This document shows positions 12,971 to 49,669 of a DNA stretch of 64,000 bases, piece after piece. The notes under the pieces are model-generated. The model was not told the origin of the DNA. It made no database searches and saw nothing but the letters and a program-made list of their open reading frames with translations. Position 1 is the stretch's first letter, and each line of letters opens with the position of its first letter. The stretch spans positions 7,841,501 to 7,905,500 of the forward strand of contig NC_092581.1 of NCBI RefSeq assembly GCF_037975245.1. The letters are read 5' to 3'. The stretch is from Apostichopus japonicus (Eukaryota > Echinodermata > Holothuroidea > Aspidochirotida > Stichopodidae). The position numbers were made by a program, and so were the translations under genes.

Positions 12971-14869
12971 TGGTGGTCAGACAAACCTATATTGGCGTGA
13001 GTCTAATCTCCCAAATAGACTCATTATCACTGTGTAAATACTTTTGAAAGGAAAAATTTGTGGAACTGCAGAAATGGTAGTTCCACGGAAATGGTAGAAG
13101 TTAGATAGTCTCAGACATCGATTGTGTAGGTTTAATACTAGATTCCAATTGTATTTTAGTCTGACATCATGTTGCTATGGTTCCCAGTTTTGTTCCAACT
13201 CTAAACAGCAATGTGTTTGTGTAAATGTTGTGTTGCTTGAAGCTTAAACTTCACATTGGGTGGCAGTCTGAGTCATAGTTACAATTCAGGATTTTGGATG
13301 TTTCAGAACTTTGAAAAGGTGATGATTCTTCGTGGTAGAAAAACCCACCTGACTTTTAGCCGGGGCTCAAAGTTTTGTGTTTCAAGCACAGTAAAAGCAA
13401 GCAAGCAAGCACAGTACAAATACTCTGAATAGCATGGTGACTTCCCGTTATTATAGTTAACTTTTACTATCTATTTCAGAAAAAGTAGGGCAATTTTTGT
13501 ACTATAATTTATTCAGAGTTGTAAGGGATATCTAGTGTAGTAGTGTACAATCTTCACGTGATGCAGTAGTGTATGACTAGCCTTAGACTCTTATGTTGAA
13601 TAATGCTGACATCCTCAGTATGATAACATCACTTCCTGCATGTGGGTGTGAATAAGCATACAGTGTCAAAAGTAAAGCAAAGTGTGACTGACATACTAGA
13701 TGTTCATGTTCTTGTTCTTGGTGAAGAATTCTCAACAGCTTTAGTGTGAATGATATGATCTATACTTAATCTGTTCCTTAACCTAAGAAAGAAAGAAAAG
13801 GGCACTCAAAACATGTTTTACTCCACCAACATTGTAATGTAGTGTCTAGTGATGTACAGTAGTTACTCAACTTCAGATGATAATAAGTACATTAAATTGA
13901 GGAGTATATTCAGTCAATGTTTTCATAAATTCCTGACACAATAGAGAATAAACTCTACAACTGAAGTCACAGGAAGTTCAAGGAAACCAGGATGTTGTTT
14001 ATATGTCTTCTTGGAAATGGAAACTTGGAATGGAAATGGAAACTTGTAATAAAGGATGTTGGAAAGGTGCATGGGCCTTGTCAAAACTGAAACAATATTC
14101 CCTGGCAACTATTTTGGGTATAGCAGAATTTGTCTGGTAATTTTCACACACTGGAATATCTGAATAATTTTATTTTACTTCATCCTTCTCATACCTCACA
14201 TTGTTAAACTCTTATCCTACAGTAGCTAAAAAAAAGTGACCCGCTACTTGTGCACCAACCATTGTCCCTTTTAAATCTACCATTTCAAAGTCTTACAAAC
14301 TGCATTCTAGCATTTTCATCCAGGTGAATCTTATTTGTCATATGTTTTGGTGAAACTCTTAAATACTCTGAATATAAGGTCAGATACATTTGTGTTTAAT
14401 TGTATGATGACTTACTGTACACAATCCTTCCTGAAGTTATAGTAATCAATGGCTTTTTTCTCATGCATTTTCCAGATTTTCTTAGCTTCAAAGATATTGT
14501 GACTTCAGTATTATTGTTGATTTCTTTACTTCCGTTTTTACATTTCCCTGGTAGGGTTTACTTGAAACATCAGACGAGTTCCTCAATCATTCCCCTATCA
14601 AGAGTACCTTGATAGATACAACTTGTTTTGTAATTCACTTGAAAAAAGGTTAAACAAATAGTGTGTGCAGTAGTACTGCGTATTTTCTCTGTAAAGCCTT
14701 CTCGAATGCATGTGAAATGTGTGTACCTGCATTCCATATCAAAGGTTCAGTTGCACTGTGTGGGAGGAAATTCCAATGGCTCAGCAGACCTTCCTTGAAG
14801 GCTGTGAGTCATAATATAAACCACCACCTACCAACACTCTGCTTCATAACCTTTATGCCAACGTGTAAT

Positions 14870-14897
14870 CAGGGAGTTGTTCCATAACAACTCCCTG
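14870..14897. mobile_element. 28-bp perfect hairpin with 7-bp direct repeats
   Basis: CAGGGAGTTGTT, loop CCAT, and its exact complement, bounded by GTGTAAT on both sides (14863-14869 and 14898-14904). It starts and ends with the same CAGGGAG/CTCCCTG as the hairpin at 6572. Confidence 0.55.
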
Positions 14898-15139
14898 GTG
14901 TAATGTATATACCAAATGGGTTTATTTGTCACTATAACATAGATGATTTGTAGGTAAAGGAGAGAGAGCATTGGTAGGTTATATCCCAAGTATTGAAAGT
15001 GCTAGTTTGCTTCATAGAATTGCAACATTGTTTCCAGGAATCAAGTATTGTCCATCTTTAATAATGAGACCTTTTTTTCCCCCTGGTATGTATGTACCTT
15101 CTCAAATAGGGCAACAGTCATATGTTATGTGCCTTTAAG

Positions 15140-15560
15140 TAATACAGGGTTATTATTGATTTTGGCAGGGTCAAAGGTAAGCAGATGTCAAAAATTCAAA
15201 ATGTTAAACTCTTAATGCAGGTAGCTCTATAACTCAAGACTCATAACTTGGACAAGATTTTTGTATAGCCTACATAGCAGATTGGAGTTGTGGAATGGAA
15301 ACTGTTTGAAGCTCCCTTACAAAGTCAACAGAGTTGATAACCTGAGAACATTGTAAGCCCCATGAACTTGTGTACTGTATCTATGAATGATGATACTTAC
15401 CTGTCACTGAAACATACACACTCCGATCTGTTTAGCCGATAGAAATTGGTAACATTGTTGCTCTGTGGCCATGATACCTTTTGGTTTCATGGAGGTAAAA
15501 AAAATCTGAGAAAAATGTTATATCTCAAGAAGCCTAAATATGACATAGTTTGTAGTACAT
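15140..15560 (+). repeat. Degenerate copy of the GGTCAAAGG repeat family
   Basis: Contains GGGTCAAAGGTAAGCAGATG and AACTC/ATATCTCAAGAAGCC motifs seen in better copies. Old and diverged. Confidence 0.4.
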
Positions 15561-15878
15561 GGTACTAGAATCTTTGGGATTTAATCAACAATTATATAAT
15601 AAAGTGCATAGCTATCAAATAAGCTATGAAATTTTATGATGCAGTCCTGTTCAAAAGTTGCCTAACCAGTACCTTACATTGTGTTTTCTTGCATAAAGGA
15701 ATGACAAGTAACATGCGTTGTCTTTGTTGTGTAAGAACAATGCTCTATATCGGTTTGCTGTTATTGGCAATGGAGCTAACTTTTACCGATACCAATATGC
15801 CACGGATATTGCAAATATCGGCTGATACCAATATTGCAAACAAGTTTGTAACCTTCATCATTCTCTTTTCTATCACAG

Positions 15879-40740
<24,862 letters not shown>

Positions 40741-41030
40741 GCTTGCGTCATCATTCTCAGGTCCAGAAGCTACACAAGTACTAGTATTTGACAAACATTT
40801 TCTTCTCTCTCCATTTTTTTTCTTCTTTTCTTTCTGTTTTGTGACATCATTGTTCATTTTGTGATCTTCTGCTATGTCTGCTTTTTCATAAGCCAACTGT
40901 TGGTTCCTTTCATTTCTTTCATTTCTTTAGCTTCACTGTTTCCCATACGTCTTCTGTTGTTATTATGTTTGACCTAGGGGAGTAGTTGGTGATGTATATT
41001 GTCAATAAACAACACTGTAAATAGGTATGT
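40741..41030 (+). other. RPS6KA: RSK 3' UTR, proximal part
   Basis: T-rich sequence after the stop codon. A canonical AATAAA at 41004-41009 is followed by a GT-rich stretch (about 41020-41035), a plausible first cleavage site. Other AATAAA hexamers at 42237-42242 and 44058-44063 allow a UTR of up to about 3.3 kb; the sequence alone cannot choose. Confidence 0.5.
41004..41009 (+). terminator. Candidate polyadenylation signal for RSK
   Basis: Perfect AATAAA about 265 bases after the stop codon, with a downstream GT-rich element. Chance hexamers are common in A+T-rich DNA. Confidence 0.4.
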
Positions 41031-44000
41031 TTGGATGCAAAATACAGCATCCTGTCTGGCTATGCTATCTCTGTACCTTTAGGAGGAATGAGATGCCATA
41101 TGCCCCTCTCCTCCCCCCCCCCTGCCCCATCCTCATTAATTGCCCATGCAAATGAAGAGTGAGGTAGTTTTTATTGAGGTGCCTTGTAAAATTACAGCTG
41201 TCAAATATCAGTGTAGAAAAAGGAAGGATAACTTCCAAACATTGGTTGACCACGGGCAAGCAAGTTTCTGGAAGAGATTACAACTCTTAATCCTTGTAAA
41301 ACAATACTTCAGTCTTGCCAAAACTCTTGATGGCCAAAAAAATGAAAACAAATTATTCTTTAAACCAGTAACCTAGTATGAGATGTAATGTGAATCAACT
41401 TCAAAGTTAAGTGTTTACTCCTCTCTACACTCTTTATTGGGGTGGGGTGGGGGGGGTTGGAAAGGATGCATAAGTGGAGGTACTTTTTCCTCAAAGACCC
41501 TGTAAGGGCAGAATTGGAAGTCATTGTTCAGAATGGACTTTTCAATGGAAGCTCAGGTCTCCAGCAACTTCATCGCAAAAGTTGCTTTTTGTTGTATTGT
41601 GAGACATCACCATTCGTTTAATTGTTAGACATGATTTCTCTTGTCAAGGCATCTTGAGGATCTGTCTATAGCTTTGATGCCAATCAGTAGCCAAACACAG
41701 TCAGTAAATGAGGAGTTGAATCTTAAGCTGAGGTTTGTTTCTGTGTATATCAGTCAGTATTGGTGTCTGCTGGCAGTTATTCTCTTCACTAATCATGTGG
41801 AACCAATTTTAGTTAACAAACTTTTTCATGATGAACCAATCTGTTTTGGGAAGTGGAATGTTCAAAGGAGAGGTTACAAAGTCTTTGCCTGAAAGAGAAA
41901 CACATTTAATTTGTTCACCATTTAGAATAATGACAATGAAGGTAGTTGAATACCTTCTGCTGTTGGCTGCCAAGCCTTCTTAGTTTGGCAACATTTGTAA
42001 AATCCATTTATCAGTGTGGTCTGCTTGCTCCTCTATTAATATATTCACACAGTGAGTAGAGCTTCAGAGTAGAGAAAAGGATTCAAATAATTGCATTCTT
42101 CAGTATTTTGCTGGAGTTGAGGACAAAAGATACAAGTAGCATATCATATTTCAAACATTAATCTGACAGAAATCTGCAGATAGACCATTTTCAGCAAAAC
42201 AAGTTGAACAGCTTGTAAAGAGCTCAGTTTGGTTGTAATAAATTATTCTGCTGTTGAAGGTATTTGAAAGTACAAAATGTCAGTGTTTCTTATTAAATGT
42301 CACAGACAAGTTTGTTATCATCATGTCTTTCATGCATCTAATTTGTAACCGCTGGCTTTTATTATAATTCCTTGTTCTGTAGCTGTTTTGTGCATCAGTT
42401 AGCATCTGTATATTTTTTTTTGTCCATCAATACTGTTTGTTTATTTTTTTTCAAGAGGCTTCCAATTAACATTTTTTGTCAATTTCAATAATCACTAAAA
42501 AAGAGTATCATGTTAATTCTTTCAAAAAGTTACAAAAATACTTATTTTTCATATCAAGTAAAAGACAATGGAAATGTACATATATATACACATCAAATTT
42601 GTACACTTGTTATTAAACTTTTTCATTTTTCTTTATAACTGTTCCTTAGTTGGTCAGCTCCAGGAGTAAAACTGCAGTATATTCTGTTCTAGTACCAAGT
42701 GATACAAAACAAGTCTATCAATTGTGATATCCCTTTGTAAGTGAATGTGGTGAGATTATGATCATTCATTAGTTGCATATCGGAAGAAATGTCCACTGTT
42801 TGAACACCTCATTGAGGAGGGATGGACTGTTTGACAGGAATTACAGAAAATGTATAAGTTGATTTGAACATTGAATGCTGCTTTTGGTTGTGCAAAAAGT
42901 CAGTTTGTATATAATACACCAGTTTTGTCGCTTTAACTTTATTTTATAATGATAGGGAGTATATCATAAAAGGTTTCAATGCCATTGTTTTGATAATTGT
43001 AAAGATTATACTAAGTTGATTTGTTTGTTTTGGTTTTTCCTTGTTGTGGGAGGGGGGATGGGGAGAGGGTGCATTTTTACTGTGATGAGGAGGAAATATA
43101 AGCAAGAAATGTGCTAATCAAAACAGTTTTCTGTTCATTGTATTTAGTATCTTAGTCATTTTCTCTTTTCTTTAGGTATTTTTTTTTTTTTACCAAGAAG
43201 CATGAAATGCTTTGGATCAATGAAAGATTCCGTAGTTTATATGATTAAACAGAACAAATATTAGTAGGAGACAGCAAATGTTTAATTGTTGGTATAAAGT
43301 CTATTTGTATGTCTGGTGAAGCACAGCTTTAAAATCGGGAGGAGAGAATTGGGGGTGGGGGGTGATTTACGAAGACTAATAGCCAGTGCTTATTCCGTTC
43401 AGTCAATGGTTTAGACTGGATGACTTGGATCCAATGTAATGTAGTATTGGAAATGTTATAGATGTAAAATGATGAAACAACTGAGGAACACAATCAGCGA
43501 TTTTGAGTGAATGATTAAAGCAATCATAGTTGTGTTCAAACAGTTTACAGAGAAGGCAGTGGTGTATATTGAAGCCAATGTCAAAGGCAAGGTCTTTGGG
43601 ATATTTGCCATTGAAGCTTACGATATAACACTAATTGTGTGTGTTGATAATGCAAGATGCTTGTATCAAATAGCTGTAACTCAACTCCCATAACAATTGA
43701 AAAGCAAAACATTAAAGTTTGCAGAAAGCTGCATTAATGCCCTCACTGCCGAAATAACAATTATTATTTGTAAGTCATAAAAAAAAAATTTTTTCTTTTG
43801 TTCCGTGGTAATTACAGATTTGTGGATCATGACATTAGTTCCTTTTCCTTGTCATGGCAACCTTTGATCTCATTAATGTCCATAGACATTTGATATCAAT
43901 GAAATGAATGTGCTTTGAGAGGTTATAGTTCACTGATACAGCCACTGATGAGCCATAAATCCACCTGCTACTACAGTAACAGGGGTTGGTGGCTGGAGTC

Positions 44001-45640
44001 AAGGATGGTATGTAGAAGGGTGATATGTTGAGGAGGCCGTTGAGGTCTGGTGATTAAAATAAAGAGGTGAACAAAAAGTTTTAATTTACTCTGGTAGATC
44101 ATTAATATGTAAACTCCTATTTATGTTCTGCATCACTGTAATTGATAGACATAGTGACCAAGTCTGTCTGACGCTTCGTTTTGAAGATAATGAAGGACAA
44201 CACAAGGGCTTTTCTAAATCTGTTTTGATCATTACTACTCAAGGAGATGATGCAGGTCTCTCTCAGATTGATGTATAATATTGTTGAAACAGTTGGGAAA
44301 CATGTCAAATGTTGTAAGCTTTGCATCAGACCATTTTGTGTTGCAAACTTGTAAGTCTATTTTATGGTAAATATCATCCAGTACAACATGAAAGTGAACT
44401 TTTTCTTCTCTGTTGAACATGTTTTGTGCCTATGAAATTGTGCAGGTTGTCCAACAACATTGGGTGTGTAATGGAAGCAGTCTCGTTCCTGGTTATTCTT
44501 CTGGCCAATGCAAAGGGTACGTTCTGTCTTGCTGATGATTAGAAACAGCTTGGACAGGACACACAAAAGACGTCAATTGATTATTGCAACATCATAGACT
44601 GGACCAAAGGTGCCAGTGTGTTTGTCAAGTGTTCTACTGCCATGAGCTCATACCAGACTGTTTGGTTTGTATTGTCATACAGATACAGGACAATGGCCTT
44701 GAGACTTACTCATTCTTTCTATTTCTTAAAGCAAGTTTTGATCATTTGATATGATATTTCTCATAGTGAAATGCAGAACTGTGCCCAGAGAAGTTCCTTA
44801 TTTAAACAGTCAACGTGGATGCAGGGACAAACTTTTCGATTTTTTTTTCTCACAGGGTGGGGCCAATGAGGGGGCCAAGGAGGCCCGGTATATTATGGCA
44901 ACTTACCATTGGTGCTGTCACTTATTCCAAGCCCTGGGAAAAATTAAGAACTTGGTTATTGTTTTGTTATAATGTCTTTAATGTTTGCCTGAACAGGAAG
45001 AAGTTGAAATTATCCTGGCTTTTTGTTAGATGAAGCTGGCTGTTCTAATCAGACTGGTTTAATCAAAGTTGGCATAAATAACTGGCAAATATCAGATCAA
45101 GCAGGAGGTGTTTCTATGTGTTTCAAACTGAAGAGAAATGAATGTATTGATAAACAATTAGCAGAATATGGAGCTAACCGACCAAACTAATTTGTGTTAA
45201 GTTGCAAGACTCATGTTTGGTTGCAGGTACTGTGTCTACATAAAAGCGGAATGTGTATCATAATAAGTCCTTCATTTTCAAATGTCATAAGTATCAGGTC
45301 CAACCTTTTATCTCAGTTATTTGGAGATGACACCTGTAAGGTCTCTCTCAGTGTGTTCAGTCATTCCCTGGTAGTTTATTATATAATATTTCAGTATCTT
45401 CTATCCAAACTTATCCTTCTTGTAGCTCTTTTGTACTGTAACTGTGGATGATGATATTACATGTTGCCTTCCATGTATCGAATTTAATGTACTTTTCACA
45501 TTAAGACGTTCAGTGATGGGGTCTACAAAGTCTGCTCATATAGACTAATGATTTGTAGAAGGGTCTTCTTTTTCTCGAAATAATGTACAAAGGAGAAAAA
45601 AATATATATGAGATTGAAAACAAAACTAGTTTTGGGCTTG
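41031..45640. other. Distal 3' UTR or intergenic DNA
   Basis: A+T-rich with short G runs (41440, 43350). Candidate AATAAA hexamers at 42237 and 44058. No gene recognised. Confidence 0.6.
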
Positions 45641-45817
45641 TTTTTAGCTCAAACCAGCTATGCTGGGTTGAGCTATTGTGATCCACCATTGTCACTTTAT
45701 CTACCTGTCTATCTGTCTGCCTATCCAAGGGCGGCGGAAGCACTTTTAATCTGGGGGAGCACCGACATCGAAGGGCACTTTGCAGAAATTCGATTGGACT
45801 GATGCAGCCTGATATTT

Positions 45818-45940
45818 AGTACCCTTTACGCTGGCCCTGGACTTTGGAACGCTCTCCCCGTCGACGCAAGAAATTCGAAGACCATCAGAACTTTTAAAGC
45901 TGGTTTAAAGACTCATTTATTTAAGAAATCGTTTTTATAA
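45818..45940 (+). pseudogene. Captured LINE C-terminus inside copy A
   Basis: One open frame reads STLYAGPGLWNALPVDARNS then KTIRTFKAGLKTHLFKKSFL and a stop. LWNALP-ARNSKT-RTFKAGLKTHLF is the hallmark C-terminal segment of L2/CR1-like LINE polymerases. It is bounded by hAT-like sequence that copies B and C share on its left, and differs after ACCCTTTA. Confidence 0.75.
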
Positions 45941-46154
45941 TTGTTTTGTTTGTTCAGCGCCATTGAGTGTTTCTTGTCATCGCCATTTTGTCAGAAAATT
46001 ACACCAACAAAATGTGACAAATGTCAATAGGTATTTGAGAGCGCAATAAAAAAGTCAATAATCGCGAATAAGTAAAAAGTGGTAAAAAGCTGAAAAGGGC
46101 GCTAGCAGTCATTTTGAGTTCGTCAGGGGGGCATCCGCCCCCTCTGACTGTATG

Positions 46155-46172
46155 GACGCTCCGCCACTGCCC
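46155..46172. mobile_element. Single nested hAT-type end in copy A
   Basis: Reverse complement CAGTGGCGGAGCGTCC, followed by a GGGGGCGGATGCCCCCC palindrome, is a hAT-type end. I could not find the partner end, so it is a truncated insertion. Confidence 0.4.
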
Positions 46173-47410
46173 CCCCCCCCTCAAGGAAAAAATGCATACT
46201 AACACTGCAATATCCAATGTGCACATTGGAAACAAGGAACAAGTTTTCTTTCGAGACAAAATGAGGTGAAATCATTATAAAGTCCAAGTCCATGCACACG
46301 CGATCGATACATGCATGAAAGCAAATGAAATATGTCAAAATACAAAAGGATGGGGTAGGTTATGGGATATTAACTAAACTCATTCTTCATAGTAGGCTAT
46401 AAATGGCTTCTGCTTATAAAAAAGTCACAATGTAATATAGCAATGTATTTTTGGAAATGTATTAGGATTTTTTTGACAAATTGAATATGCATAATGGCAC
46501 TCACCAGAATGTTAGAAGCCTTGTGTTAGTAAACATTTGAGTTTGACCCACAGAAATTCATTAATACTTCTAAATTAGGACTAGATCTCTTACTGAAATA
46601 TCGCTGACCTAATAAGGTGATCAAGAGTAAAGGGCACATTTTTAACCTGAGGAAAAGTGGGGGGCACGTGCCCCCCCCCCCTCCCGGTTCCGCCGCCCTT
46701 GTGCCTATCTATCATTTCTGTTCACAATTGTTTGTACAATTGTTTAAGTGCTTTGGAGCACTCATTCTTCAATGGATTATGATGAAACTTGGATTCAATG
46801 TTCGTTGGATGTTAGGCTCAATCACTGGGAAGTGAAGGTCAAAGGTCATTTAAGGGTTGCTACAGGCCATTAAGAGAAAATTTTAAAAATGTATCTCCTC
46901 TTTCCCAGAAGACCACATGTTCTTGAAAGTTGGTCATGTTTCTGGGTAGTGCTTCTTTTGGGGTGTATAAGGATTTTTGATCCAAGGTCATTAAAGGTCA
47001 AAACCTGGAAAACTTTAGAAACAGTCTGTCAAGTGATCTTGAATGCTCATTCTTCGATTGATTTTGATGAAACTTTGACACAATGATCGTTGGATGTTAG
47101 GCTACTTTCGGACATCAGGACGTTAAGGTTCAGATTTGGGGACAAACTAAAACGAATGACAGCGAATGACCGAATGACAATTGACTTTGTACAGGGTTAA
47201 TTATCATTTGCGAATGACAACGAAGGACAGTGTTGAGAAGAGATAGAATGATTAACGGAGTGGAGTAAATGCGGTTATTGGTTTTCTGCGCAAAAATGAT
47301 TTGAGGAAAATCGCATGTTACGTGGTTGCAGGGTTTTGGTGTTATTTACGGATAGAAACCACAGGGAAAGTTTTTGTGTGAGAATGCGCTTGAGTGCTGT
47401 GCTTTTTACC

Positions 47411-48068
47411 CAAGGGCGGCGGAACCGGGGGGCACAGGGGGCACGTGCCCCCCCCCCCCACTTTTCTCCAGGTTAAAAATGTGCCCTTTTTCTACATCAA
47501 AATTGAGGTGTCTCAAGTTAGCAAGAGGCCAGGGAACCAGAATGAACACTCGTGAAGGGCCGTTTCCGGCCATCTGAGGGGCTTGTAAAACCAAAATTTT
47601 TCTTGTACGCTCCGCACCAACCGATGGTGGCGCTCCGCTCAGATAGTCGTGCATACAACTTTGCAAATCCTGGCTACGCCCCTGACTTTTCATGAATTTC
47701 TGTGGGTCAAACTCAAAGCTATTTCGAATGGAAAAAAATTGTTAAGATATTAACAAGAAATAAACTCAAATTCCGAAGATTCTTACATTAGCAACTACCA
47801 TGATTTCACCTCATTTTGTCTCAAAAGAAAACTTGTTCCTTGTTTCCCAATTTGAACATTGGATATTGCAGTGCTAGTATGCATATTTTCCTTGGGGGGA
47901 GGGGGGCGTTGATGGAGTGATTTGTATACGCAAATAAGATAATACAATAAGACTTATAAAGGGTACTAAATATAAGGCTGCATCAGTCCAATCGAATTTC
48001 TGCAAAGTGCCCTTTGATGTCGGTGCCCCCCCCCCCCCCCCAGATTAAAAGTGCTTCCGCCGCCCTTG
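47411..48068 (+). mobile_element. hAT-like MITE, family CAAGGGCGGCGG, copy B
   Basis: 658 bp with ends CAAGGGCGGCGGAACC and, inverted, CAAGGGCGGCGGAAGC. Perfect 8-bp duplication TTTTTACC (47403-47410 and 48069-48076). A GGGGGCACGTGCCCCC palindrome follows the left end. Contains the shared module (47552-47684). Confidence 0.93.
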
Positions 48069-48336
48069 TTTTTACCTCTGTAGATTTATATAGAAAGATA
48101 ACTGAAGCCGTTTCAAGATTATAGTATTGTTAGTTTCTAACAATTAATATCGGAAAAATGACGTTAAATTTACTTTTTAAAATCAGACGTACAATTTCGC
48201 TTACTATAAGGTGCGTTTTTATCTTGTCCGTACTTTACTAGATCTAGATACCCACGAAGTCTGAACTGTGATATCCGGTTGAAGCAAATGTCTGTGCTGT
48301 CATTACTGTCATTCGTTTTAGTCAACGCAATTTTTT

Positions 48337-49669
48337 GGGTGTGTCTAAAACGAAGACCTCTAAAACGAAGATCGAAGACAGAAGACTGGTGAAATCTCTA
48401 AAACAAAGACATCTAAAACGAAGACCGAAGATAGAAGACTGGAAAAATCGAAAACAAATAAAGATGTCTTCGTTTTTCGATCTTCGTTTTCGAGATTTGC
48501 AGTATAGGAAAATCTCGAAAAGGAAGACCGAATAACGAAGACCTGCAATAATAATCAATTAAAACACATACAATGGTCATGAAACTCTACGAGTAGATCA
48601 TACAAGGTTTAATGACCGTGTCAGCCCTAGGGACGGGGAGTGGGGATTATGAAACTAGTAGTTACGTGGTAAGGAGCAAGTCATTAAAGCTTATGAGCAT
48701 CCGTACAATTGTGATCTCTTTCGGCTTTTTCAAAATTACCATTGGCTTTATTTGTCAGGTTTCCTGATCTCTTTCTCTTCAAATTGTCTTTCTAATATTC
48801 TTTGGTAAATAAACATTTAAGAAGCATTTCACCAGTATAGTTCCATACGACACGAATTTAGCTTGAAATATCGAAGTCTTCGTTTTTCGATCTTCGTTTT
48901 CGAGATTTGCAGTATAGGCAAATCTCGAAAAGGAAGACCGAATAACGAAGACCTGCAATAATAATCATTTAAAACAGATACAATGGTCATGAACTCTCCG
49001 AGTAGATCATATAAGGTTTAATGGCCGTGTCAGCCCTAGGGACGAAGTCTTCGTTTTTCGATCTTCGTTTTCGAGATTCGCATTATAGGCATGATCTCGA
49101 AAAGGAAGGCCGAATAACGAAGACTTCGATATTTCAAGCTAACTTCGTTTTGTATCTGAACCTATTGGTAAAATGCTTATTAGATGTTTATTTTCCAAAG
49201 AAAATGAGACAGACAATATGAAGAAAAAGAGATCAGGAACCCTGACAAATAAAGTCAATGGTGGCCCTAAGTTTGAAAAAGCCGTAATAGATCACAGTTG
49301 TACGGATGCCCATAAGCTTTAATGCAATGCTCCTTACCACGAACTATATAGTTTCATAATCCCCACTCCCCGTCTCCAGGGCTGACACGGCCATTTAACC
49401 TTATATGATCTACTCGGAGAGTTTCATGACGATTGTATCTGTTTTGAATGATTATTATTGCAGGTCTTCGTTATTCGGTCTTCCTTTTCGAGATTTGCCT
49501 ATACTGCAAATCTCGAAAACGAAGATCGAAAAACGAAGACTTCTTTATTTGTTTTCGATTTTTCCAGTCTTCTATCTTCGGTCTTCGTTTTAGATGTCTT
49601 TGTTTTAGAGATTTCACCAGTCTTCTGTCTTCGATCTTCGTTTTAGAGGTCTTCGTTTTAGACACATCC
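48337..49669. mobile_element. Fold-back element with ~540-bp inverted arms
   Basis: Ends GGGTGTGTCTAAAACGAAGA and, inverted, GGATGTGTCTAAAACGAAGA; 9-bp duplication CAATTTTTT (48328-48336 and 49670-49678 within one base). Arms of about 540 bp (48337-48876 and about 49123-49669) are near-exact inverted copies, separated by about 250 bp. The arm ends hold several CTAAAACGAAGAC sub-repeats. The end sequence matches the host element it sits in, so they are relatives. All reading frames here are by-products of the repeats. Confidence 0.88.
48466..48542. repeat. 77-bp palindromic module, copy 1
   Basis: Self-complementary: GTCTTCG...CGAGATTTGC, an 8-base centre, then its near-exact complement ending GAATAACGAAGAC (about 32 of 35 pairs). 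Other copies: 48876-48952, 49047-49124 and, inverted, 49464-49540. Confidence 0.9.

Larger units (their letters stand above)
1..15878. other. Region upstream of first visible RSK exon
   Basis: Outside the repeats, hairpins and coding-like stretch listed, I see no convincing exon. It may be the first RSK intron or a mix of intergenic DNA and promoter. No MPLA-type start exon was found. Short reading frames here lack codon bias, splice signals or recognisable motifs. Confidence 0.5.
45726..46701 (-). mobile_element. hAT-like MITE, family CAAGGGCGGCGG, copy A
   Basis: 976 bp with ends CAAGGGCGGCGGAAGC and, inverted, CAAGGGCGGCGGAACC. Perfect 8-bp duplication TGCCTATC (45718-45725 and 46702-46709). 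Orientation is opposite to copies B and C. Its middle differs: it has a LINE 3' end (45818-45940) and a nested hAT-type end, and it lacks the module found in B and C. Confidence 0.9.
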
